Below, piece by piece: positions 38,748 to 46,452 of a DNA stretch of 64,000 bases. The stretch lies in the NCBI RefSeq assembly GCF_014654725.1, contig NZ_JACVZV010000015.1, positions 310,001 through 374,000 of the forward strand, in the 5' to 3' direction. The position numbers and the translations under genes were made by a program. Position 1 is the stretch's first letter; each line of letters begins with the position of its first letter. The notes beneath the pieces are model-generated. The model worked only from the letters and a program-made list of their open reading frames with translations, was not told where the DNA came from and ran no database searches. This DNA comes from Vulcanococcus sp. Clear-D1 (lineage in GTDB: Bacteria > Cyanobacteriota > Cyanobacteriia > PCC-6307 > Cyanobiaceae).

Positions 38748-39640
38748 GGGGCGAAGCGGGCGATCACCTTCAAACCGGCCAGATCGTGAACCTTGCCCGC
38801 ATCAGATGGATCCAAGGCCAATCGCACTTCCACCACACGCGCATCAGCGTCGCCGGTGGGATCGGTGGAGAGCACGGCCCGCTGACGCACCTGGGGCGAA
38901 ATGCGGATCACGCGTGCCTGGAGGCTGCCGCTGAAACCACCGTTTTCACTCACCAGCGACACAACTTGACCCAGCTTCACGCGGTTGATATCGCTTTCGT
39001 ACACCTCGGCCACCGCTTCCATCTGATCGCCGGCACCCAGCTCGAGCACACCGTCGTTGGCGGGGCGCTCACCGGGGCGGCTGTGAATCTTCAGCACCGT
39101 GCCCGCCAGTGGAGCGCGCAGCTCGCTATCCGCCAAATCCACCTGCAGGCCCTGGCGCTGGGCCACAGCCTCCCGCAGTTGGCCCTGGAGCTTCACCAGC
39201 TCATCTTTTTTCTCCTCGAGAAGCACCATGGCCGCCGCGCCTGAGGTGGCGGCGCTCTGGTAGCGCTCCACCTCACGGGTCTGCATACGGATCTGCACCT
39301 GCAGGCTGGTGATTCGTGCTTGCAGCGCAGCCAGATCTGCCACCAGTTTCGGGCGGCTATCAAACGTGGCCAGCAGTTGGCCCTGCTTTACGCGCTGGCC
39401 CTCTTCCACAGCCAGGCTGAGCAGGCGCGGACTTCCCCCCATGGCACTGGTGGGAGCTGCCAAGCGGCGCACATCGCCGGCGGGCTGGAGGGTGCCGAGT
39501 GCCGACACGGCTTCAAGCCGCGGCGCCGTAGCTGTAGCCGGGACAGGAGCCGGCACTTTCGGAGTCGACCGGCGGGACACAGCCACAGCCAGCACCACAA
39601 CCAGCAAAGCGCTGCCGGCAATCAGCCAGGGACGACGCAT
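38744..39640 (-). CDS. devB: DevB-family membrane fusion protein (HlyD type)
   Basis: A 298-residue periplasmic adaptor: an N-terminal anchor (residues 5-24, WLIAGSALLVVVLAVAVSRR), lipoyl-like hairpin halves (LLSLAVEEGQRVKQGQLLAT and ELRAPLAGTVLKIHSRPGE), a coiled-coil hairpin between them, and a beta-barrel domain. It starts at ATG 39640, overlapping the pcyA stop by one base (TGATG), so it is translationally coupled to pcyA. It should bridge DevC to a TolC-like outer-membrane channel not present here. Confidence 0.92.
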   Translation of the reverse strand: MRRPWLIAGSALLVVVLAVAVSRRSTPKVPAPVPATATAPRLEAVSALGTLQPAGDVRRLAAPTSAMGGSPRLLSLAVEEGQRVKQGQLLATFDSRPKLVADLAALQARITSLQVQIRMQTREVERYQSAATSGAAAMVLLEEKKDELVKLQGQLREAVAQRQGLQVDLADSELRAPLAGTVLKIHSRPGERPANDGVLELGAGDQMEAVAEVYESDINRVKLGQVVSLVSENGGFSGSLQARVIRISPQVRQRAVLSTDPTGDADARVVEVRLALDPSDAGKVHDLAGLKVIARFAP

Positions 39641-40371
39641 CAGACCAGGGGCAGAGGATCGTCGAAGAGGAGCTCCTCGATGTAGCGGTCCGCCCAGACT
39701 GGATTGAAGGCCTTCTCCAGCACCCGCCTGGTCTTGTCGTTGCGCTTCTGCTGCCGGCAATAGGAGAGCTGCCCTTCGTGCCGTTTCACGGTATCCGGGT
39801 GGTCGATCGGCTGCGGCTGAGCCGCCCGGCATGCCGTGCTGAGCACCTGCAGAAAGTCGCCCACGACACTGATGAACTGCTGCTCTTCCTCCCCAGTGGC
39901 TGGGCGAACGAAGCGCACATAGGGAGAAAAAATTGAGCCCCACTCCGGCAGCTCTCGCTCCTGGCTGAAGCTGCGCTCTGGCAAGGCGGAAAGCCCCTGG
40001 GCCACGGCTTCGGGCAGTGCACCGGTCACGGGCGAGAGATCCACGATCGCAGCAGAGACCACACCCCGGCCCGCCACGATGTCGGCACCGAACACCGGCA
40101 GGTCGTAACGGGGGTCGGGGAAATACACGCAGTGCAGGATCTGCAAACCGGCTCCCAGGCGAGCCGTCTCAAGGTGGAGCTTGCGCAGGCCCTGGCACTG
40201 GCGCAGCTCATTGCGAATGAACAGCGCCTCGCCATCGAGGCTGCCACTGATCGCCTCGAGCTCTGGATCCACAGCCAACGGCTGCAGACCTGGCAGGTGA
40301 TCCCAGCTTTGGCGGATCTGATCAGCCAGTGCATCCACCAGCGGATGAATTCCCAAGGCGGCTGAACTCAT
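39640..40371 (-). CDS. pcyA: Phycocyanobilin:ferredoxin oxidoreductase
   Basis: Four-electron reduction of biliverdin IXa to phycocyanobilin, the chromophore of phycocyanin, allophycocyanin and cyanobacterial phytochromes. It has 243 residues, the family norm. The bilin-reductase core includes CVYFPDPRYDLPVFGADIV (about residues 82-100) and VSAAIVDLSPVTG; the N-terminus HPLVDALADQIRQSW is typical. It starts at ATG 40371, divergent from the M16 gene at 40441, and leads a unit with devB-devC-devA. Confidence 0.95.
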   Translation of the reverse strand: MSSAALGIHPLVDALADQIRQSWDHLPGLQPLAVDPELEAISGSLDGEALFIRNELRQCQGLRKLHLETARLGAGLQILHCVYFPDPRYDLPVFGADIVAGRGVVSAAIVDLSPVTGALPEAVAQGLSALPERSFSQERELPEWGSIFSPYVRFVRPATGEEEQQFISVVGDFLQVLSTACRAAQPQPIDHPDTVKRHEGQLSYCRQQKRNDKTRRVLEKAFNPVWADRYIEELLFDDPLPLV

Positions 40372-40440
40372 TGGGGTTCCTGGGAAACAGGCTGCCGATC
40401 CTGACAGCAGAATGAACCTTCAGACACAGCACTCGATCCG

Positions 40441-41706
40441 TTGCCCGCGTCGCCTGGTCCCTCGACCCCGCCCCTGCCGGACCCGCGGCGCCACCAACTC
40501 GAAAACGGCGTGAGCCTGGTGCAGATCGAGCTGCCCGAGGCGCCGGTGGTGTGCCTTGATCTCTGGTGCCGGGCCGGTAGCGCCTGTGAAGGCGAGGCTG
40601 AATCCGGGTTGGCGCACTTCCTCGAGCACATGGTGTTCAAAGGAAGCGAGAAGCTTGAGGCTGGTGAGTTCGACCTCAAGGTGGAGGCCCTGGGGGGCAA
40701 CAGCAATGCCGCCACCGGTTTCGATGATGTGCACTATCACGTGCTGATCCCGCCCCAGGCAGCACCTGAGGCGCTGGATCTGCTGCTGGATCTGGTGCTG
40801 CAACCACGCCTCGATGGCGGCGACTTTGCGATGGAGCGCCAGGTGGTGCTCGAAGAGCTGGCCCAGAGCGAAGACCAACCTGAGGAGGTGGCATTCCAGG
40901 AGTTGTTGCGCCAGGCCTGCGGCACCCATGCCTATGGGCTGCCGATCCTGGGGAGGCGGGAGGCCCTGGAGGCCCATACCCCCGAAGCGATGGCCGCCTT
41001 CCATCGGCGGCACTACCGGGCCGATCGCTGCTGCCTGTCTGTGGCCGGGCCCCTCGCAGGCCTCGAGCTGGAGACGCGCCTAAACCAATCCCCCCTGGCT
41101 GCGCTCCAACCCTCGGAGCCGCTGGCGCCAGTCCCCAACTTGACGTTGCAACCCGGCCGCGATCGGATCGAACTGGCGCGGCTGGAGGCGGCGCGGCTGC
41201 TGATGGCCTGGCAGCTGCCGGGTGCCGCCGATCAAGACAGCGTGATGGGCGGCGATCTGCTCACCACCTTGCTGGCAGAGGGTCGGCGCAGCCGGCTGGT
41301 GGAACAGTTGCGGGAGCGCCTGCGCCTGGTGGAAAGCATCGATCTCGACCTCAACGTGCTCGAGTCGGGCTGCCTGGTGCTGCTGGAGGCGGTGTGCGAT
41401 CCCGAGCAACTGCCTGCGGTGGAGCAGCAGGTGCGCCAGGTGTTGCTGGAGTTGATCGAGCACGCGCCCAAGCAGGCGGAGCTGGATCGGGCCAAACGGT
41501 TGGTGGGCAATGGCTACCGCTTCAGCCTGGAGGTGGCCGGCTCGGTGGCCGCGATGGTGGGCAATAGCCAGTTGTGGGGCAGACAGCACAACCTGCAGCG
41601 CCCGCTGGAATGGCTCGAGGGTTGGAGCAGCGAGCGGCTGAGCCGCGACGTGATTCCCTTGCTGCATCCCGATCAGGCCTTTTGCCTGCAGGCGGTGCCG
41701 GCATGA
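40441..41706 (+). CDS. M16 zinc metallopeptidase (processing-peptidase type, catalytic)
   Basis: A 421-residue M16B peptidase. The inverted zinc motif HFLEH (HxxEH) is near residue 60 in GLAHFLEHMVFKGSEKL, with the distal Glu in the following helix. The second half has the R/Y-containing substrate region (RLVGNGYRFSLEVAGSVA). The start appears to be TTG 40441; a GTG at 40510 would remove the first strand. It overlaps the next M16 gene by four bases (ATGA), so the pair should be made together as a heterodimer of active and inactive subunits. Confidence 0.93.
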   Translation: MPASPGPSTPPLPDPRRHQLENGVSLVQIELPEAPVVCLDLWCRAGSACEGEAESGLAHFLEHMVFKGSEKLEAGEFDLKVEALGGNSNAATGFDDVHYHVLIPPQAAPEALDLLLDLVLQPRLDGGDFAMERQVVLEELAQSEDQPEEVAFQELLRQACGTHAYGLPILGRREALEAHTPEAMAAFHRRHYRADRCCLSVAGPLAGLELETRLNQSPLAALQPSEPLAPVPNLTLQPGRDRIELARLEAARLLMAWQLPGAADQDSVMGGDLLTTLLAEGRRSRLVEQLRERLRLVESIDLDLNVLESGCLVLLEAVCDPEQLPAVEQQVRQVLLELIEHAPKQAELDRAKRLVGNGYRFSLEVAGSVAAMVGNSQLWGRQHNLQRPLEWLEGWSSERLSRDVIPLLHPDQAFCLQAVPA

Positions 41707-42995
41707 AGGAGCGCGCTGTGCAGCAACGGCTGCTGCCGGGCGGATGCCCGCTCTGGCTGATCGATCGGCCCGGGGCCGGCATCCTCTCGGCCAAGTTGTG
41801 GATGCGGGGGGGAAGCAGCGGCGATCGAAGCGGCCAGCGCGGTGCTGCCCAGCTGCTGGCCGGGGTGTTGAGCCGCGGCTGCGGTGATCTCAGCGGTGAT
41901 GCCCTTGCCGATCTGGTGGAGGGTTGCGGCGCCGGCTTGCGCTGTGAAGCGGCGGAAGACGGCACCTTGATCAGCCTCAAGTGCGCCAGCAGCGATGCCG
42001 AAGCCCTGCTGCCGCTGCTGTTGCTGATGGTGCGGCGGCCGTGGCTGGTGGACGACCAGATCGATCTGGAGCGTCAGCTCAATCTGCAAACGCTGCAGCG
42101 GCAGAAGGAAGACCCGTTTCAACTGGCCCACGACCAGCTGCGCGGCCTGCTTTACGGCGATGGACCATATGGCCACGATGCCCTGGGCGTTGAAGCCGAC
42201 CTCAAAGCGATCGGCCGGCCGGAGCTGGAGCTGCTGGCGCGCAGCTATGGCCGCTCAGGCGCGGTGCTCGTGCTGGCGGGTGAGCTGCCTGCCGAAGCCG
42301 AAGCGTGGCTGCTCTCAGGCCTGAACGGCGAGGCATGGCCCTGCAGCGAGCCGGAGCGCAAGGCTGGCCCAACGGGCCTGAAACAGCCAAGGCTGGCCTG
42401 CAGCAACGACGACACCGAACAACTGGTGCTGATGCTGGGCGCCAGCACCACGCCCCTTGGGGCCCCCCACGCCCTGGCACTGCGGCTGCTGCACTGCCAC
42501 CTGGGGGTGGGCATGTCGAGCCGGCTGTTCGTGGCGCTGCGTGAGGAACATGGCCTCGCCTACGACGTGGGCGTTCACTACCCGGCCCGGCTTGGAGATG
42601 CCCCCTTTGTGTTCCATCTCTCCACCAGTAGTGATCGGGCAGCGGAAGCCACCCGCGAGCTGCTGGCCGAATGGCAACGACTGCTGGATCAAGCGATCAG
42701 CGCCGCCGATCTGGAGCTCGCCCTGGCCAAGTTCCGCGGCCAGGAAGCCCTCGGCCGGCAGAACAGCAGCCAGATCGCCGATCGCCATGCCCTGGTGTTG
42801 GGCCATGGGCTGCCCTTTGATTTCGCCGACCGCAGCCTGAACGAGGCCGCTGAGCTCTCCCCTCAGCAGCTGCTGGAGGCAGCACGGGAGCTACTCGCCC
42901 AGCCGAGCCTGAGCCTGTGCGGCCCCTCGGCAGCGCTGCAGCAGGCCGAGGCGGTGTGGCAGTCCCACAGCCTCAGTGGTGGCGTCAGGAGCTGA
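41703..42995 (+). CDS. M16-family peptidase-like protein lacking the zinc motif
   Basis: A 430-residue paralog of the upstream gene. At the position of HxxEH it has GAAQLLAGVLSRG, so metal ligands are missing, while the C-terminal Arg/Tyr region is kept (REEHGLAYDVGVHYPARLGD). This matches the non-catalytic partner in mitochondrial-processing-peptidase-like M16B heterodimers. ATG 41703 overlaps the stop of the catalytic subunit. Its 3' end overlaps convergent sipA by 11 bases. Confidence 0.92.
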   Translation: MKERAVQQRLLPGGCPLWLIDRPGAGILSAKLWMRGGSSGDRSGQRGAAQLLAGVLSRGCGDLSGDALADLVEGCGAGLRCEAAEDGTLISLKCASSDAEALLPLLLLMVRRPWLVDDQIDLERQLNLQTLQRQKEDPFQLAHDQLRGLLYGDGPYGHDALGVEADLKAIGRPELELLARSYGRSGAVLVLAGELPAEAEAWLLSGLNGEAWPCSEPERKAGPTGLKQPRLACSNDDTEQLVLMLGASTTPLGAPHALALRLLHCHLGVGMSSRLFVALREEHGLAYDVGVHYPARLGDAPFVFHLSTSSDRAAEATRELLAEWQRLLDQAISAADLELALAKFRGQEALGRQNSSQIADRHALVLGHGLPFDFADRSLNEAAELSPQQLLEAARELLAQPSLSLCGPSAALQQAEAVWQSHSLSGGVRS

Positions 42996-43224
42996 TGGCC
43001 TCGAGCTGCCGGGCCTCCAGCAAAAAGGTGCCGCGGCGGAAGCGCACAGCCAGCTGCTCCAGGGCTCGTAAGCCCACCACCTCGCCCTCCTCCTGGGCAT
43101 CCACCAGATCGGGCGGGCGCAGCATCGGCATCGGATCTGCGCTCTTGAGATAGGAGGGCAGCTCGCGCAGGCGCACGCGGCTGCCAATGGCGAAGGGCAT
43201 GGCCGGCGATGCGGGGTCGGTCAT
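42985..43224 (-). CDS. sipA: SipA-like regulatory protein (NblS partner)
   Basis: A 79-residue protein with the compact beta-barrel pattern of SipA/DUF3148: FAIGSRVRLRELPSYLKSAD, PMPMLRPPDLV, then EEGEVVGLRAL and VRFRRGTFLLEARQLEAI. In Synechococcus elongatus SipA binds the ATP-binding domain of histidine kinase NblS, which controls high-light and nutrient-stress genes. It starts at ATG 43224 (an internal ATG at about 43200, MPFAIG, is possible). Convergent and 11 bases overlapping with the M16 pair; divergent from bioY. Confidence 0.88.
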   Translation of the reverse strand: MTDPASPAMPFAIGSRVRLRELPSYLKSADPMPMLRPPDLVDAQEEGEVVGLRALEQLAVRFRRGTFLLEARQLEAISS

Positions 43225-43287
43225 GGCGACACAATCGCTTGCAAGGCTTCCACTCTCCTGCAGGATGGGGCGAGCGACTGGCCCTCC

Positions 43288-43860
43288 GTGCGAGCCCTCA
43301 CCAACTGGAGCGGTGCCCTCGCCGGCCTCTTGCTGATTGTGTGTGGCGGCTTGGTGCAGGCGGCCCTTCCCGGGCTTGGGCCCACGGGGTTCAGCCTGAT
43401 CCCGCTGCCAATCACCCTGCAGGTGCCGGCGCTGCTGCTCACCGCCCTGGTGTGTGGTGCCCGCTCCGCCATGTTGGCGGGCGTGGCCTACATCAGCCTT
43501 GGACTGTTTCAACTGCCTGTGTTTCAGGCCGGTGGCGGCGTGAACTACCTGCTCGACCCTGGCTTCGGCTATCTCGCCGGTTTCCTGCCGGCGGCCTGGC
43601 TCACGGGCCGTTTGGCCCGCCAAAACGGCATGGACAACCTGCTGAGCCTCGCCGGCGCCGCCATGCTCGGGCTGTTGGTGCTGCAGCTCTGCGGCCTTGC
43701 CAATTTGTTGTTGGGTGGCCTGGTGGGGCGTTGGAACGGCGCCCTGCCCCAACTGCTGATCAGCTACAGCTTTGGCCCGCTCGTGCCGCAGCTGCTGTTG
43801 TGTTGCGCCGTGGCCGTGCTCGCCCTGGGCTTGCGGCGTGTGCTGCTACTGGAGTCATGA
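43288..43860 (+). CDS. bioY: Biotin transporter BioY (ECF S component)
   Basis: A 190-residue protein with six hydrophobic helices and BioY landmarks: PLPITLQVPALLLTALVCGA (about residues 34-53), FQAGGGVNYLLDPGFGYLAGF (read in two halves) and a C-terminal LISYSFGPLVPQ. It captures biotin for import, alone or with an ECF AT module encoded elsewhere. GTG 43288 is the start. Its stop overlaps the lspA start (ATGA). Confidence 0.92.
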   Translation: MRALTNWSGALAGLLLIVCGGLVQAALPGLGPTGFSLIPLPITLQVPALLLTALVCGARSAMLAGVAYISLGLFQLPVFQAGGGVNYLLDPGFGYLAGFLPAAWLTGRLARQNGMDNLLSLAGAAMLGLLVLQLCGLANLLLGGLVGRWNGALPQLLISYSFGPLVPQLLLCCAVAVLALGLRRVLLLES

Positions 43861-44327
43861 TCCGCCCGGTGTATTTCACCGCACTGGCGGTGGTGCTGAG
43901 TGATCAACTGAGCAAACTCGTTGCGCTGCAGCAGCTCAGCGGGCGAGGCGTTCAACCCTTGCTGCCAGGTCTGCTGCAGCAGCGGTTGGTGTTCAACACC
44001 GGCGCGGCCTTCAGCATGCTGGAGGGCAATGCCTTTGGCCTCGGACTCGTCAGCGCCGCGGTGGCCGTGGGCCTGGTGCTCTGGATTCAGAGCAGCGGGA
44101 CCCTCAGCCGTTGGCAGAGCCTTGGGCTTGGGCTGCTGTTGGGTGGAGCGATTGGCAACGGGCTTGATCGCTGGCGGCTCGGCAGCGTGGTGGATTTTCT
44201 CGAGTTCGTGCCGGTGCAGTTTCCGGTGTTCAACCTGGCTGACACCGCGATCAATCTGGCGGTGGTCTGCCTCCTGATCGATCTGCTGCGCCGCCAGGAT
44301 GGGCGTCATGACCGCCCGGCCCGCTGA
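43857..44327 (+). CDS. lspA: Signal peptidase II (lipoprotein signal peptidase)
   Basis: A 156-residue inner-membrane aspartyl protease cleaving prolipoprotein signal peptides. Catalytic aspartates are in NGLDRWRLGSVVDFLEF and FNLADTAINLAV near the C-terminus, and FNTGAAFSML is the third family block. Four membrane helices. ATG 43857 overlaps bioY; its own end overlaps the PBP gene, making bioY-lspA-PBP a compact operon. Confidence 0.96.
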   Translation: MIRPVYFTALAVVLSDQLSKLVALQQLSGRGVQPLLPGLLQQRLVFNTGAAFSMLEGNAFGLGLVSAAVAVGLVLWIQSSGTLSRWQSLGLGLLLGGAIGNGLDRWRLGSVVDFLEFVPVQFPVFNLADTAINLAVVCLLIDLLRRQDGRHDRPAR

Positions 44328-46440
44328 ACTGAGCTGGACCACCCTTGGCCAGGGCGAACAGCGCCAACAGCTCCAGCCCGGCACCTACCGCATCGGCCGC
44401 GATCCAGCTGCCGAACTCTCCATCCAGGCTGCCGGCGTCAGCCAGCAGCACGCCTTGCTCGAGTGGGTGGCCGGCCACTGGCTGCTCACAGATTTGAAGT
44501 CCACCAACGGGCTGTGGTGGCGTGGGCGGCGGATCCAGCAGCTGCTGCTCTGCGATGGCGATTGCATCCGCCTGGGACCAAGCGGCGCGGAAGGAGCAGC
44601 CGAACTGGTGTTTCATCAACCGGCGCAACGGCCCTGGCGGCTGCTGCGGCAGTGGGGAAGCGCCTCTGCCGCGCTGCTGGCCGCCGGAGGGCTCGCCCTG
44701 ATGAGCGTCGGCCGGCTGCAGGTTCCGGTGGGAGCGGGCCTGGGAGCCAGCCGCGGGCCGCTGCTGCTGTTCGATGGAGCCGATCGGCCGTTGATCTCTG
44801 CCGAGTCGATTCAGCACCGCGAGCAGAACGATCTCAGCCGGTATCCAGCGGAGCTGATCAGCGCCCTGCTGGCCAGCGAGGACAACCGCTTCTGGTGGCA
44901 TCCAGGCATCGATCCGATTGGTACGGCCCGGGCCCTGCTCACCAATCTCAGCGGTGGGCGTGTTCTTGAGGGGGGAAGCACCCTCACCCAGCAGCTGGCA
45001 CGGAGCGTGCATCCGGAAACGGTGGGTCGCGGTGACACCTTCGGCCGCAAGTGGCGCGAGCTCTTGGTGGCGCTGCAGCTGGAGGCCGGCAACAGCAAGC
45101 GGGATCTGCTGCTCAGTTATCTGAACCGGGTGTATCTGGGAGTGGGTTGGGGCTTTGAAGACGCCGCCCGGGACTACTTCGCCAGCCCGGCCAGTGCGCT
45201 AACCCTCGAGCAGGCGGCGCTGCTGGTGGGCTTGTTGCCGTCGCCAAACGGCTTCGATCCCTGCACCCAACCGGAAGCGGCACTCGGTTCCCGCAATCGG
45301 GTGCTGCTGAAGATGGTGGAAGCAGGGCGGCTCAGCCAGCAGCGGGCCAGACGTGCCAGGCGGCAACCCCTGCAGCTGGCACCCCAGGCCTGCGGCGCGG
45401 GCCTGCAACAGGCCGCTCAACCGCTGCCCTTCTATACCGACCAGGTGAAGCGCGATCTGGAGGCGCTGCTGGGGGCGGATGTCGCAGCGGAAGGGAATTT
45501 CCTGGTGAGCACCTACCTCGACCCACTGCTGCAGCAGGTGGTGGAGCGGCGCCTCAGCACCTTGCTGCGCTCCAAGCTGGGGCCCCAGCAGGGTGCGGTG
45601 GTGGTCATCGACAGCCGCAACGGCGGCATCCTCGCCATCGCCGGCGGCCGCGACTACAGCCAGAGCCAATACAACCGGGCCAGCATGGCCCTGCGCCAAC
45701 CGGGCAGCACCTTCAAGCTCTTTCCCTATCTCGCAGCACTGGAGCTCGGCCTTCAACCCAGCGATCGGGTGAGCTGTGGGCCACTGGAATGGGGCGGGCA
45801 AGTTTTTCGCAGCAACTGCGGCGGCAGCCTGAGCCTGGAGCAGGCCATGGCCAGCTCCAGCAACACAGCCGCCCTACGCCTGGCCAGGCGCGTAGGCCTG
45901 GATCGGGTGATCGAAACCGCCCGCAAGCTCGGCATCACCACACCCCTGGAGGCCGTGCCCGGCCTGGCTCTCGGGCAGGCGGAGGTACGCCTGGTGGAAC
46001 TCACAGGCGCCTATGCCGCGGTGGCGAACCAGGGCATCTGGCATCCGCCCAGCACGATTCGCCAGCTCACCGATGCCGAACAGCAGCGCAGTCGCGTCAG
46101 CCAGCCGCAGGGCCAGGGGACAGGTCCGGGACGGCGCGTGCTCAGCGAAGCCCAGGCCCGCCAGATGCAGGCGATGCTGCGGGCCGTGGTGCGTTCCGGA
46201 ACAGGTCGCGCCGCACGGCTCGGCGGCGACGAATGGGGCAAAACCGGCACCACCAACAACGGCCGGGATTTGCTGTTCATCGGGGCTGAACCCAGCCGCC
46301 ACTGGGTGATGGGTGTGTGGCTCGGTAATGACGACAACACCCCCACCGGATCCAGTAGCGCCTTGGCGGCAGAGCTCTGGGGCGAGATCATCCGCTCAGC
46401 CGGTCGAGGCAGCCTCGATCGCGGTATCACCCTGCGCTGA
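44299..46440 (+). CDS. Class A penicillin-binding protein with N-terminal FHA domain
   Basis: A 713-residue bifunctional peptidoglycan synthase. The cytoplasmic N-terminus is an FHA phosphothreonine-binding domain (YRIGRDPAAELSI; VSQQHALLEW; LTDLKSTNGLWW, about residues 30-75). A membrane anchor lies at about 117-138. The GT51 transglycosylase follows (LLASEDNRFWWHPGIDPIG; EGGSTLTQQLARS; LNRVYLGVG), then the transpeptidase with SxxK in GSTFKL, SxN in ASSSNTAA and KTG in GKTGTTNNG. The start is ATG 44299 or 44308. FHA-PBP fusions are known in cyanobacteria; the FHA part suggests control by Ser/Thr kinases. Confidence 0.95.
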   Translation: MGVMTARPAELSWTTLGQGEQRQQLQPGTYRIGRDPAAELSIQAAGVSQQHALLEWVAGHWLLTDLKSTNGLWWRGRRIQQLLLCDGDCIRLGPSGAEGAAELVFHQPAQRPWRLLRQWGSASAALLAAGGLALMSVGRLQVPVGAGLGASRGPLLLFDGADRPLISAESIQHREQNDLSRYPAELISALLASEDNRFWWHPGIDPIGTARALLTNLSGGRVLEGGSTLTQQLARSVHPETVGRGDTFGRKWRELLVALQLEAGNSKRDLLLSYLNRVYLGVGWGFEDAARDYFASPASALTLEQAALLVGLLPSPNGFDPCTQPEAALGSRNRVLLKMVEAGRLSQQRARRARRQPLQLAPQACGAGLQQAAQPLPFYTDQVKRDLEALLGADVAAEGNFLVSTYLDPLLQQVVERRLSTLLRSKLGPQQGAVVVIDSRNGGILAIAGGRDYSQSQYNRASMALRQPGSTFKLFPYLAALELGLQPSDRVSCGPLEWGGQVFRSNCGGSLSLEQAMASSSNTAALRLARRVGLDRVIETARKLGITTPLEAVPGLALGQAEVRLVELTGAYAAVANQGIWHPPSTIRQLTDAEQQRSRVSQPQGQGTGPGRRVLSEAQARQMQAMLRAVVRSGTGRAARLGGDEWGKTGTTNNGRDLLFIGAEPSRHWVMGVWLGNDDNTPTGSSSALAAELWGEIIRSAGRGSLDRGITLR

Positions 46441-46452
46441 GGCCCGGCACCT

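Noticed and set aside
42985-43752. 255-residue version of the sipA frame
   Set aside because: The upstream two-thirds is antisense to bioY and Gln/His-rich; only the last 79 residues match SipA.
43209-43856. N-terminal extension of lspA
   Set aside because: Reads out of frame through bioY; LspA homology starts at ATG 43857.
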